This document shows positions 32,275 to 42,950 of a stretch of 64,000 bases of DNA, one piece after another. The stretch lies in the NCBI GenBank assembly GCA_948567375.1, contig OX419756.1:24964552-25028551 (forward strand). The letters run 5' to 3'. The notes under the pieces were generated by a model. That model was not told where the DNA came from and did no database searches. It saw nothing but the letters and a program-made list of their open reading frames with translations. This stretch comes from Lunularia cruciata. Taxonomy: Eukaryota > Streptophyta > Marchantiopsida > Lunulariales > Lunulariaceae. Position numbers and translations under genes: made by a program. How positions within the stretch are numbered: the stretch's first letter is position 1; each line of letters opens with the position of its first letter.

Positions 32275-32969
32275 TGTGAGCCGGCCTATATCTCACTCAC
32301 GATGAACCTCTTATGGCTATTATGGTAGTGCACCATGGACTAAGAAGGCAAGGAACCCCAAATCCATCATACTTCTCCAAGGCAAACACTCCAAGACTCA
32401 AGATATTACTCACTAGAGAATCTCACAATGAGAGAGAGATAGTTGCAAATGAAAGGATGATGAGTACCTCCTCACTCCTTGTTTATATACTTGTGAAATA
32501 ATTATGAACCAAAGTTACTAATTATTGGAGTAACTCAAGTTACTAGACGAATAGTCAAGTAAAGTCAAAAATTATAAAGGAATATTCACTCACATGGGCA
32601 TATTCCACTAAGCATGTGATTTTATCTTGACCCAACCACTAAGTCAAGGATTCCTTCACATAGGCTATCCTTGGACTATAGAAGAATACAAAACAAAAAT
32701 GCTTGCAAGCCCAAGAGTTCTCAACTCTTTCCTCAAAGTCAAACACCTAGGAATAATACCAAGTCAACACACTAGAATCCAAAATAGTGGTGCTCATTTT
32801 TTCCACTTCCTCTATAGTAAGGCCCCTTCTATCTTAGCTATGACTAACTTTAGCTAATCATGACTAATGTAGAACCGTCCTTTATCTCTACATAAATAAT
32901 ATCTCTCAAGTACTATTAACACCAAACTAAATATCACAATACTACATATATGCACAAATGGGTGCTACA
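32275..32969 (-). repeat. Outer family-B LTR of element C
   Basis: A 695-bp minus-strand LTR, TGTAGCACCC at 32969 to GGCCGGCTCACA at 32275. It is nearly the same length as the LTR at 33111-33799, from which it is separated by 141 bp. Confidence 0.88.
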
Positions 32970-33110
32970 AAACAAACTACATATGTAAACATGCATCACT
33001 CCTCACTCTACAAGATATAGTGTCACCTCTTCTGCCACAAAAAACAAGAAGTCTAAACCCAAGAAGTAAGGAAGCGGTGATGGACCTATCTTTGGGAATA
33101 GAGTCTAAAC
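32970..33110 (-). other. 141-bp spacer between two element C LTRs
   Basis: No domain, PBS or gene recognised. Such an LTR, short spacer, LTR arrangement can come from a deleted tandem element or from recombination. Confidence 0.5.
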
Positions 33111-33799
33111 TGTGAGCCGGCCTGTCTCTCACTTAGGATGAACCTTTGATGGCCATTATGGTAGCCCACCATGGACTAACAAGGCAAAGAATCCCAACTC
33201 CATCATACTCCTCCAAGGATAACACTTCATTACTCAAGACACTGCTCACAAGAGAACTCAATGAGAGAAAGATAGTTGCAAATGAAAGGATGTTGAGTAC
33301 CTCCTCACCCCTTGTTTATGTACTTGTGAAATAGTTACATACCAAAGTTACTAATTACCATAGTAACTCAAGTTACTAGACTAAAAGTCAAGTAAAGTCA
33401 AAACGTAAAGGAATATCCATTCACATGGGCATATTCCACTATCATGTAATCTTATCTTGAACCAACCACTAAATTAAGGATTCCTTTACATGGGCAATCC
33501 TTGGACTATAGAATAATCCAAAACAAAAAGGCTTGGAGGCCCAAGAGTTCTCAACTCTTTCCTCAAAGCCAAACACCTAAGAATAATACCAAGTCAACAC
33601 ATTAGAATCCAAAATAGTGGTGCTCATCTTTTCTACTTCCTCTAAAGTAAGGTCCTCTCTATCTTAGCTATGACTAACTTTAGCTAATCATGACTAATAT
33701 AGAACCATCTTTTATCTCTATATAAATAATATTTCTCAATTACTTGTTATACCAAGCTAAATATCACAATACCACACACATGCACAATTGGGTGTTATA
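33111..33799 (-). repeat. 3' LTR of element C (family B)
   Basis: A 689-bp minus-strand LTR directly after a purine-rich tract, GTCTAGGGGTAAA (complement of 33802-33814), which marks it as the 3' LTR. It starts TATAACACCC (second base mutated) and ends GGCCGGCTCACA. Confidence 0.88.
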
Positions 33800-33814
33800 T
33801 TTACCCCTAGACTA

Positions 33815-35216
33815 AGCTTTCACTTTGTCCTCAAAGTGAAGGTTTCTCTACCTTCAATGATACATCTTCAACTTATCATGGTTAATCCTATCAAAGTGTC
33901 TTCCTCCCAACTCCTTGAGATCATAGGTGTTATTGCCTCACGCCTTCACCACTATGAAAGGTCCAAAGTACTTAGGAAAAACTTCTTTTGCACTCTCTTG
34001 AATTGAATAGAATCAAACAACATTACCCAATCACCTTCTTTGAAAGGCTCCACCTTCTTCTTGCCTTGCCTCTTGTCATAGCTCTCCTTTTGTTTCCTTT
34101 GGGCTTGCTCTACTCAAACCATAGCAACTACTCTTGCCTCTTCCAACTCCATGAGTTGTTCCTTCCTTGACTTCTCTACATCACCTCCTTGTGCTTTCTT
34201 CAATCTCCTATGAATGCTTTGGAAGGTAGGAAGATCAAAGTGAATAGGTAGGGTAGACTCAATACTATATACCAATTGAAATGGAGAATATCCGGTGGAA
34301 GTCTTCATGGTTGTCCTATACTCTCACAAAACTGCATGAATCCACTTGTCCTAATGATGTTTAGCCCCCTCTATTTCTGCATCTTTGGCCAACATCATGC
34401 ACAAGGTCTGATTGGTTCTCTTTGTCAAGCCATTGGAATTTGGCTTATAAGATGTGGTTACTCTATATGTGATAGAGAAATGTCATAGCATGGCTGTAGT
34501 AATGCTTCATGTAAACTCTCCTCCTCTATCAGAAATCAACTCCAAAGGGCATCCAAACCTAGTGATAATGCGTTCATAAAGAAATCTACCAACTTCATCT
34601 TCATTCTTGTCCCTCAATGGTCTAGCCTCAACCCACTTGGTAAGGTAATCAGTAACTACCACAATATACTAATTGTTCCTTGGGGATCTATTGAGAGGAC
34701 CTACAAAATCAATTCCCTACTTCTCAAAAGGTCTTAACAATGGAATAGATCTAAGTGGTGGACTGGATGTAGATTTTCTAGCAAAAGCTTGACAAACATA
34801 CAAGTTTTGCAATAATCAAGACAATCCTTGATAATCCCTCTCCAATGGTAACCTGCATCTAGAATCTTGAAAGCAGTCACCTTTCCTACAAAGTGTCTTC
34901 CACTTACTAAACCTTCATGAAACTCCTTTATGAGTAGGATAGACTCTTCCTTACACCCTGCTCTTTGAAGTAGACCATCTGCTCCTTGGTGAAAAAGAAT
35001 ATCCTCCACCATTGTGTAAGATCTAGACCTTGCTGCAAGGGCCTTCCTCTCCCTAGCATGCACCCCTTCTGGATAGCTACCTCTTGTCACAAAATCCACA
35101 ATCTCCTTGTTCTCCATTGGAACCTCTTGAGTGATTGAAATTGTCATGAGCTCCTCATCTGGGAAGGAATTATCCATTGGCTCATCTCCATCATGATCAT
35201 AGGCTCTAGGTAACAA
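33815..35216 (-). pseudogene. Element C integrase
   Basis: Minus strand. The H2C2 finger lies at 34780-34960 (HEGLVSGRHF ... DYCKTCM). The core is degraded but shows the GIDFVGPL strand near 34705 and an SDRGGEFT-like second-Asp block near 34530. A C-terminal open part (34114-34308) has STGYSPFQLVYSIE, typical of the segment after the catalytic Glu. Stops throughout. Confidence 0.75.
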
Positions 35217-36299
35217 ATCAACATTTGCATGTTTCTTTCATGGCCTATCCTCAATGGTGTTGTCATACTTAAACAACAATATCATCCACCTTGCTAGTCT
35301 CCCTTCAACATTAGGCTTGTTGAAGATGTACTTCAAAGCCTTGTGATCTATGAAAATGGTGGCTTTCTCTCCAATCAAGTAGTGTCTAAACTTCTTTAGA
35401 CCAAAGATCATTGCCAACACTTCTCTCTCCATGATAGAGTAGTTCTTTTATGTTGAAAACATTTGCCTACTAGCATAAGCTATTAAATGATCATGCCCAT
35501 CTTGGTCTAATTGACTAAGAGTGCATCTTATAGCTACATTAAAAGCATCAATGTAGAGGATGAAAGGCTTACTCCAATTAGGTTTAACAAGAATTGGAGC
35601 TACAACAAGGGATTTCTTGAGCTCCTCAAAAGCTTTGCGAGCCTCCTTGTCCTCCAAAATCAGCTTGTAATCTACACCCTTCTTCATGAAAATGGTGAAT
35701 GCATAAGCCTTGTTGGAAAATGAGAAGATAAACCTCCTATAGTATCCAACCATCTCCAAGAAATAGGGTAACTTTGTCAAGCTTGAAGGGAATGGAAGGT
35801 CTGAGATTTTCCTCACCTTCTCAAGATCAACTGCTATTCCATCCTTGGAGATGATGTGCCCCAAAAGTAGATCTTCTTCACATCTAAAAATGCACTTCTT
35901 TGGGTTTTGTGATGCATTTTCCTCATCCAAGCATTTCAAGACCTTGATTAGATGCTCAAAGCGCTCCTCATTGCTCCCATAGACACAAAAGTCATCAATG
36001 AAGATTCTCACAATGAAAGGTTCAAATACCTTGTTTGTGAACCGTTGGAATGTGGCTAGAGCATTGCAAAGCCCAAAAGGCATGACCTTGAAAGCATAAG
36101 TTCCCCAAGGTGTGGCAAATGTGGTGAGTTGTTGATGCTCTAGGGCAATCTTGATTTGGTTATATCCACTATAACCATCTCCAAAATTGTACCTCTCATG
36201 ACCTGCAACCTCCTCCAAGATCTCATCAATGAATGGCAATGGGTAGTAGTCCTTCTTGGTAACAACATTGAGCTTCTTGTAATCCACACATACCCCAAG
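35217..36299 (-). pseudogene. Element C reverse transcriptase and RNase H, main part
   Basis: The RT catalytic block is FIDDFCVYG, with LNVVTKKDYYPLPFIDEIL upstream and KVMPFGLCNALATFQ, all in one ~280-codon open frame. RNase H continues with YIDAFNVAIR, and EREVLAMIFGLKKFRHYLIG at 35375-35430. The N-terminal start of the domain is on the far side of D1 (41866 onward); the two halves share the 5-bp CCAAG duplication. The longest open RT of any minus-strand element here. Confidence 0.88.
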
Positions 36300-36652
36300 T
36301 ATAACAATATGGAGTTTAGCGACGAAGTTAGTTGGACTTACGAAGTAGCACATAAGACAAATTAGCCTAGAAAATCTTGGGAGTATCTAGCAAGCTTCTT
36401 GGGAAGCTTCTCGGCTAGCTTAGCTTGCACCGGAAGTAAGTAGCTTCTAGAAGCTTCTAACTAGCTTAGCTTGCACATCAAGTAGGCGGCTTCTAGAAGG
36501 AAGCTTCTTGAGAAGCTTCTCAAGGGCCTTGTATGCTACCTATAAATACCAAAGCCAAAGCTCATGCTAGGCATTTGTAGTTTTCTCTCATTCAAGTGTC
36601 CCAATGTGAGTTTCCATTCTCTTATTTCTCTCCTTGGTCTTGGTCTTTTACA
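36300..36652 (+). repeat. 5' LTR of D1 (family D)
   Basis: Starts TATAACAATATGG (TGTAAC in the 3' copy, one mutation) and ends TCTTTTACA. It contains repeated AAGCTTC motifs, a TATAAATA box at 36541-36548, and the start of R/U5 beyond it. Confidence 0.92.
36396..36519 (+). promoter_or_regulatory. Heat-shock-element cluster upstream of the D1 TATA box
   Basis: Alternating GAA/TTC units. 36445-36457 is a perfect TTCnnGAAnnTTC. 36491-36519 holds TTCnnGAA, GAAnnTTC and GAAnnTTC in close order. 36396-36410 holds TTC, GAA and TTC. The consensus for plant heat-shock factor binding is at least three alternating nGAAn units. The cluster ends ~20 bp before TATAAATA (36541). Confidence 0.6.
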
Positions 36653-36653
36653 T

Positions 36654-36665
36654 TGGTATCAGGGC
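36654..36665 (+). other. Primer-binding site of D1, initiator-Met type
   Basis: TGGTATCAGGGC starts two bases after the 5' LTR end, one base from the common plant PBS. Confidence 0.9.
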
Positions 36666-36919
36666 AAGAATGGGATGGATGGAATTTATAGACCACCAAA
36701 TCTACTTCCACCAAACCATTGGGATTTTCATGTCCAGATATTACCCAAGCATTGCTTCACACAATTCATCACCTCACGCTTTGGGCAAGATTTTCTATAT
36801 ATGATCACTGTGTTTGAAGAACCCTTGATACTTCCCATTGTCACTTATGGAGAAAGCTAGACTTGTTGTATCTATGTGTTAATCAATTAGATAAATTGGG
36901 AGGAGTAGGATAGAGTAGT

Positions 36920-37830
36920 AGCTATGGCTGAAATACCAGACATTATCCTTATGATGCAATAACAAATTGAGCACCTTACTCAATTGTTGGATGAACTAGA
37001 CCAACAATAACAAGAACATATAGAGAGAGCGCCAGTCAGAGGTGGAGAAGATCATATTTGATTTTCAAAACCTAAGGTGTTTGAAGCCAAGAATCTTCCG
37101 TGCATAGTGGAGAATTTTTTGTTTGATTGCGATGTTACTTCAAAGCCACCAATCTTCAAGATGAACGGAAATAGATTCTCTTGGCTTCTAGCAAATTGAA
37201 TGGTGTGACAAACTTTGGTGGCAATTCTGAGTGGAGCGAGCTAAATGATAGATTGTTGCACCAATCTTGACATGGATGGAATTCAAGGATGCAATACTTG
37301 GTTGATTTCAAACTATAAATGCCACCCGAGCCGCACAAGATAAATTGGTGGAGTTGAAGCAGATTGGCTCAATAAGAGGTTACATCACACAATTTCAGAA
37401 TATCATCATGCAAATTCCATATATACAAGAAGGAGAAGTTTTGGATCAATTTGTGCGGGGATTGAAGTCACAAACCAAATTGGAGATGACCATGCGAGAA
37501 CCACAAAACATAAAAGAAGCCATGTAATTGGCTGAGCACTTTGATTCCTTGGTTGCAACAACTTGGTCTTGACCTTGACTTACACCAAGCTTACCAGTAC
37601 AATACGCACGGGTGGAAGAACCAGCACCAATGGAGATTGATGCTATCCAACATGGGCCACTTTGTGCAGTAGATAGAGAAAGATTGCAACAAAATGGAGG
37701 TTTTTTTATTGTCGCCAAGTTGGACATCACATTGTTGAATGTCTACTTAGGAATGGAGGAGCTCAACAAGTTGCCCAGATGGAGTTTGTAGAACCAAATG
37801 ATTAGGGAAACAAAGAATCCTTGTAGGAGA
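36920..37830 (+). pseudogene. D1 gag
   Basis: Degraded gag with a preserved core at 37345-37527 (GYITQFQNIIMQIP, LDQFVRGLKSQTK), a typical retrotransposon gag pattern. A zinc-knuckle remnant near 37695-37735 has a first Cys that appears replaced (FYCRQVGHHIVEC). Numerous stops. The D2 counterpart is on the minus strand at 20329-21480. Confidence 0.7.
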
Positions 37831-38515
37831 TTTTGAGCCGCCTATTGGGAGCTTGATTAGTTCCAATGGGATTGAAGGCTCAACCTATGCAAGTTTTCTT
37901 CACTTGCAAGGTATGATATCTAATCAAGGTTGTAGGATTTTGGTTGATTCTGGAAGTTCAAAGAATTGCATGTCTATGCAAGTAGCAAAGGAATTGGGTA
38001 TTCCTATCAAGCTAGTGATTGGAAGTAGTTTGATGATGGCGGATGGTAGAAAGGGTTTTGCATTCTGCACCTTGCATCTTGTTATCGTCAAGATTGAGAA
38101 GGAGTATTTGGAGTGTATGAGGTTTGTAGTGGCACCTCTACACTATGATATCATTTTGGGTCTACCTTGGCTTGAGCTTCATAAGGTTTAATTCAATTTG
38201 ACCCGACGCCAAATTCAAGTACAACACCAATGTAGGAATTTCAGATTAGGTTGTCTAGCACCTCTGAGTAAGACACCTAAGAATAGTCAGTACCAAGATG
38301 GGAAGTTTGTTGAGAAGGTAGCCATAGAGCAAAATTTGAAGGGAGTGGAGTCCCAAGATGAGAAGTTTGCCAAGAAGGCAACCATGGAGCAAGCTTGGAA
38401 GAGAGATGAGTCCCTAGAAGGGAAGTTGGTTAGTAAAGCAGCCATAGAGCAAGCTTTGGAGGAAGATAAGTCTGTATTCGCGGTGTGGATCAAGCCAATT
38501 GCACAAGAATAATCG
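37831..38515 (+). pseudogene. D1 aspartic protease and triple-repeat linker
   Basis: 37853-38191 is open and contains ILVDSGSSKNCMSMQVAKEL (catalytic Asp intact) and IILGLPWL. The linker 38296-38475 consists of three ~20-codon repeats sharing the pattern (E/D)(G/E)K(F/L)..KA..EQ(A)..., then a hydrophobic stretch before RT. D2 carries the same triple repeat, so it is an element feature. Confidence 0.8.
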
Positions 38516-39880
38516 GAGGAAGGCCAAGAGCCTCATCAAGCAATGGTTGATCGGATAGTTCAGGAGTTTGCAGACATGTTTCCAAATGATTTGCCAAAGG
38601 GATTACCTTCTGATTGAGGTATGCCCTTCAAGATAAAGTTATTGCCAGAGAGTACTCCAGTGAGTAGACCAATCTATCGACCCTCACCAAAAGAGTTAGA
38701 GGAGTTGCAAACAGCACTTATAGAGTTGTTGGAGAAGGACTTCATACAACATAGTACCTCTCCTTGGGGAGTACCGGTACTATTTGTTTCAAAGAAGGAT
38801 GGAGGACTTCATTTTTGTATTGATTACCGTGGGCTCAATAAGCAGACCGTGAAGAATGCATATCCCTTACCTTGGATCAATGACTTGCTTGATCAACTAA
38901 GTGGAGCACGCTACTTTTCCAAGTTGGATCTTGGTGACAGCTATTGGCAAATTCATATTGATAGAGAGGATGTGCAAAAGACTGCCTTTTGTACAAGGTA
39001 TGGGCATTTTGAGTGGAGAGTTCTACCTTTCAAACTCACTAATGCTCTAACAGTCTTCATTGATCAGATGCATTGGATGTTGGATGGATTATTGGATTGG
39101 TCCGTGATGGTGTTCTTGGATGATATCTTAATTTATAGTAAGACATAAGCAGAACACATGAATCATGTGCGAGAAGTCCTAAGACAACTACAACAATGGA
39201 AATTTTACTACAAGAAGTCAAAGTGTGCCTTTTGGCAGAAGGAGGTTACCTTCTTGGGTCATAAGATCTCATCAAAGGGGATCAAGATGGAAGAAAAGAA
39301 AATCAAGACCATTACTGGTTGGCCTATCCCGAAGGATGCTACAGAAGTACAGGCATTCAATGGATTGGCCAGTTTTTTCCGACGGTTCATCCATTATTAT
39401 GCTCATATGGCTGCACCATTGACTGACCTCTTGGGAAAGAACTCAAGTTTCTAGTGGACCACCAAGCATGAAGAAGCATTCCATAAGTTGAAGCATATGG
39501 TGTCTTCAAGACACATTCGTCAACTATATGATCCTCAACTACCTTGTGTGGTTGATTTTGATGCTTTTAACTTTGCAATTAGAGCTATGCTACAACAAGA
39601 ATTCCCAGATGGACTCCATCCCATTGCCTTTGTGTCACCAACTCAATACGGCTGAAAAAAACTACTCTGCTCAAGATCAAGAACAACTTGCAATGGTATA
39701 TGCTACCAAGGTATGGAGGCATTACCTCTTGGGAAACAAGTGATCATGTGAACTTATCACAAACCATTGTTGCAGACCTTACACTTGGAACACATGAAGA
39801 GTTGACATCATCAATGGGAGGAACAACTCAAACTATATGACATCAAACTTGAGTACAAACCAGGTTGGTTCCATGTGATC
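38516..39880 (+). pseudogene. D1 reverse transcriptase and RNase H
   Basis: RT 38621-39148 is open, with [32 protein letters not shown] and the catalytic FLDDILIYS. The thumb block QAFNGLASFFRRFI lies in 39158-39454. RNase H (39500-39880) keeps HQLNTAEKNYSAQDQEQLAM in a shifted frame. Stops at 39146-39148 and 39452-39454. Confidence 0.88.
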
Positions 39881-41235
39881 CGTGATGCTTTATCACAACA
39901 ACCTGATTTGAAGTCTCTTCCTCTCATCACAACGGCAATTTCAACGGTGTCAGTTGACTCCAAGGTCCAAACCAAGTTTCAGTCAGCTCTACACCAAGAT
40001 CCCTTGTTCCAAATGGTACATGGTTGCCTTACGACATGCAATAAGGAGTACAACACTTTCTCCATCAAGGAAGGCCTTTTATTCCATGAGGATTGGATCT
40101 ATGTTCCAACTATCTTTGACTTGTGTGCCTTCAAGAAGCCCATGATTTACCTATCGCTGGTCACATGGGTGTAGACAAGACCTTGGGTACCCTCCAACGT
40201 CAATGGTGATGGCCCAACATGACACAAGATGTTGAAGAATTTGTCCAATATTGTGAGAGCTGCCAACGTAACAAGGCCATCAACCAGAAGCCAAGTGGAC
40301 TCCTTCCACCACTCGCCATTCCATCCGCTCACTAGGAGCATGTGAGCTTAGATCTCATCACATTTTTGCCAAAGACAAAACAAGGACACATTGCAATCGT
40401 GGTGTTTGTGGGTAAACTAAGTAAGCAAATCCACTTGGCACCAACTTGTGATACCGTGGATGCTCCAACCTTAGCACAAATCTACTTCAACGATGTCCTT
40501 AAGCATCATGGGATGCCATGTGTACTCATCTTGAATTGTGATCCTCAATTTACTAGGAAGTTTTGGCAAGCATTCTTCCATATACTTGACACCAAGCTTG
40601 CTTTGTCCACGGCCTATCATCCTCAAATTGATGGACAAACCAAACATGCAAATCATTCATTGGAAGATATGTTGTGTGCCTTTGTCAATGTTCACCATAC
40701 CAATTGGGATGAATGTCTTGCAGCTACAAAATTTGCCTACAACAATTCCAAATAGGCAAGCACTAGATTTTCTCCTTTCTTTCTCAATTTTGGCCAAGAT
40801 CCACTTGTTCCAGATTCTCTTGTTTCTCCCCTTCCATTTCAAGTTCCTCATACTTCCACATTCTTGACCACTATATCCCACTCTCTCCAAGAAGCCAAAT
40901 CTCACCTCCTTGTTGCTCAAAATCACCATAAACAATATGCGGACCACCATCGTCATGATCTCACCTTTGAAGTCGGTGATAAAGTCATGCTATCCTTTAG
41001 TAACCTCCCTCTTCCACTTGATATCCAAGTTCGTAAACTTGCCCCTAATTGGATGGGACCTTTTGATATCACCCAAATTTTCTCTCTTGTTGCTTATTGA
41101 CTTGCCTTGCCTTGTCATATGCGTATCCATCTTGTCTTTCATGTTTCCAAGTTGAAACCCTTTGTTCCTAACCCCTCTTCCTTTTCCTCTCAAGTCCAAC
41201 CTCCCCCTCTTCCTATCCCTATCAATGATCATAAG
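39881..41235 (+). pseudogene. D1 integrase
   Basis: H2C2 finger with HMGVDKTLGTLQ and YCESCQRNK (40160-40275). Core with SLDLITFLPK (first Asp), LNCDPQFT (second Asp, where the family has SDRDPQFT-type wording) and DGQTKHANHSLEDML, in which the catalytic Glu position reads Lys. A GKY-like C-terminal segment follows (LAPNWMGPFDITQI, ~41035). Confidence 0.88.
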
Positions 41236-41430
41236 GAGTATGAAGTTGATTGTATCCTTGCACGTTGCCATATTCAACAAGGCCATCGCCAACATACAGA
41301 GTACAAGGTCCTTTGAAAAGGGTATCTCCTTCATGATGCCACATGAGAACCTCTTTCTCACCTCCAGAATGCATAGACGACCAAGAATTTGAAGCTTCAT
41401 TGGCGAAGAGAACGTCACCAACAAGCGGCG
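41236..41430 (+). pseudogene. Chromodomain at the D1 integrase C-terminus
   Basis: EYEVDCILARCHIQQG, then HTEYKVL, GYLLHDATWEPLSHL and an aromatic/basic tail match a chromodomain: aromatic-cage strand, WKGY-like block and ATWEP. The Trp before KGY is lost to a stop (TGA near 41315), and a frameshift follows. In chromoviruses this module reads methylated histone tails and guides integration. It makes D1 a chromovirus. Confidence 0.82.
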
Positions 41431-41438
41431 GGAGAATA
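41423..41438 (+). other. Polypurine tract of D1
   Basis: AAGCGGCGGGAGAATA ends directly at TGTAACAAATATGG, the start of the 3' LTR. Confidence 0.85.
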
Positions 41439-41865
41439 TGTAACAAATATGGAGTTTAACAATGAAGTTAGTCAGACTTACAAAGTAGCACATAAGACAA
41501 ATTAGCCTAGAATATTCCGTAAGTATCTAGAAAGCTTCTTGGGAAGCTTCCCGGCTAGCTTAGCTTGCACCGCAAGTAAGTAGCTTCTAGAAGGAAGCTT
41601 CTAGAAGCTTCTTACTAGCTTAGCTTGCACGTCAAGTAGGCGGCTTTTGGAAGGAAGCTTCTTGAGAAGCTTCCTAGTTAACTTGGCTTGCACTCTAAGA
41701 AAGCGGCTTGAGGAAGCTTCTTGAGAAGCTTCCCAAGGGCCTTGTATACTACTTATAAATACCAAAGCCAAAGCTCATGCTAGGCATTTGGAGTTTTCCC
41801 TCATTCAAGTGTCCCAATGTGGGTTTCCATTCTCCTATTTCTCTCCTCGGTCTTGGTCTTTTACA
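41439..41865 (+). repeat. 3' LTR of D1 (family D)
   Basis: A 427-bp LTR with intact TGTAAC..TTTTACA ends. It includes a perfect four-unit heat-shock element, GAAGCTTCTAGAAGCTTC (41594-41611), further GAAGCTTC pairs at 41654-41672 and 41711-41732, and TATAAATA at 41754-41761. It holds extra copies of the GAAGCTTC region compared with the 5' LTR. Confidence 0.92.
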
Positions 41866-42950
41866 CCAAGATTGTCATTCTTTTTCTTCACAATGATAAT
41901 TCGAGATAAACCCATTTTGAATTCTCCACCTCAAAGATAAATCTGGCCTCCTTGAGCTTATCAATCTTCTCCTTCACAACCAAAGATATGGGTAGGCTAA
42001 TGCAATGTTACTTTTGGCGGATTGGTCTTGCATGTAATTCTACTTTTATCTTGTGCTCCTCCAAGGTGACTTCCTTCAAATCCTTGTAACTAAAAGCAAA
42101 CATATGGATGAACTTGTGGAAAATCTCCTCAAATCTCACCTTCTTCCCCTTGGTAACATTTGGGCCATACTTAAGGGTAGCTTACCTTCTCTCTACCTCC
42201 TCAAGTGTCAATGGTGATTTATCTGGGTCCTTCAAAACCTCTAGCTTAGGTGCAAAATCCATAGCACACAAGGGATATCCATCTCAATCAGATTCAGATT
42301 CATCCTCCTCCGTGGAAGTCTCCTCCTCCATGGAATTCTCCTCTTTCGTGCTTATGTCCACACCTAAAGGTCCTTCTTTAGAATCTGATTCCCAATAATC
42401 AAAAGATGGTGTATCTCAATGTGAAGTGTTGGTGGTGTTAGTCATAGGAACTGTGACTATGGTTTGATGGCCCAATCCTCAAGTACCCTTTGTGTCATCT
42501 ATCAGTTGTGCATGCTGCTCTCAACCATGGCCTCCCAAGAAGTAAGTCATAGCTTGAATCCTTCAAGACTTAGAAAGTCATGAGATTTTGAACTCCCATA
42601 ACTAAAACCCACTTTATCCATCACCCCTACTGGTCAAACTTGTTGCTTGTTTGCCATGCTCACCACAAATGTTGAAGGTCTTAAAGGTATCATACTCAAC
42701 TTCCTCATCAACCTTTCTGACAGGGCATTCACTATTGATCCTCTATCAACCAATGCATCCTTGATCTTGTGACCATTTACTCTCACATCAATCTTGGAGA
42801 CATATTCACAAGCCTCCTATGGTGTTGGTTTGGCATCCACTACCCCCATTGATACTGGAACTTTTTCCTTCTTCTTCCGTTTGCTCCTTGTAGATATCAA
42901 GCCGCCTATCACGTAGGATTCAAAAAAATCAATTGGCCCACTGTGATGTT
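41866..42950 (-). pseudogene. Element C protease and start of RT
   Basis: Minus strand, right of D1. The 41871-42010 region gives the RT N-terminus (IIIVKKKNDNLG-type block running into the D1 insertion point). The protease lies around 42600-42900, with an ALVDRGSIVNALS-like active-site motif in which the expected DTGS/DLGA is altered to DRGS. Heavily frameshifted; an acidic linker lies between (42290-42400). Confidence 0.6.

Larger units (their letters stand above)
36300..41865 (+). mobile_element. Element D1: complete chromovirus, TSD CCAAG
   Basis: A 5566-bp element with LTRs 36300-36652 and 41439-41865, an initiator-Met PBS, gag, protease, RT, RNase H, integrase, chromodomain and PPT. 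It is flanked by the perfect duplication CCAAG (36295-36299, 41866-41870) and inserted in the RT of element C. Stops and frameshifts in every domain make it non-autonomous. The 3' LTR holds ~75 bp absent from the 5' LTR, in the heat-shock-element region. Confidence 0.95.

Noticed and set aside
35511-35723. Plus-strand ORF over the element C RNase H
   Set aside because: Shadow of the minus-strand RT/RNase H frame, which has clear catalytic motifs.
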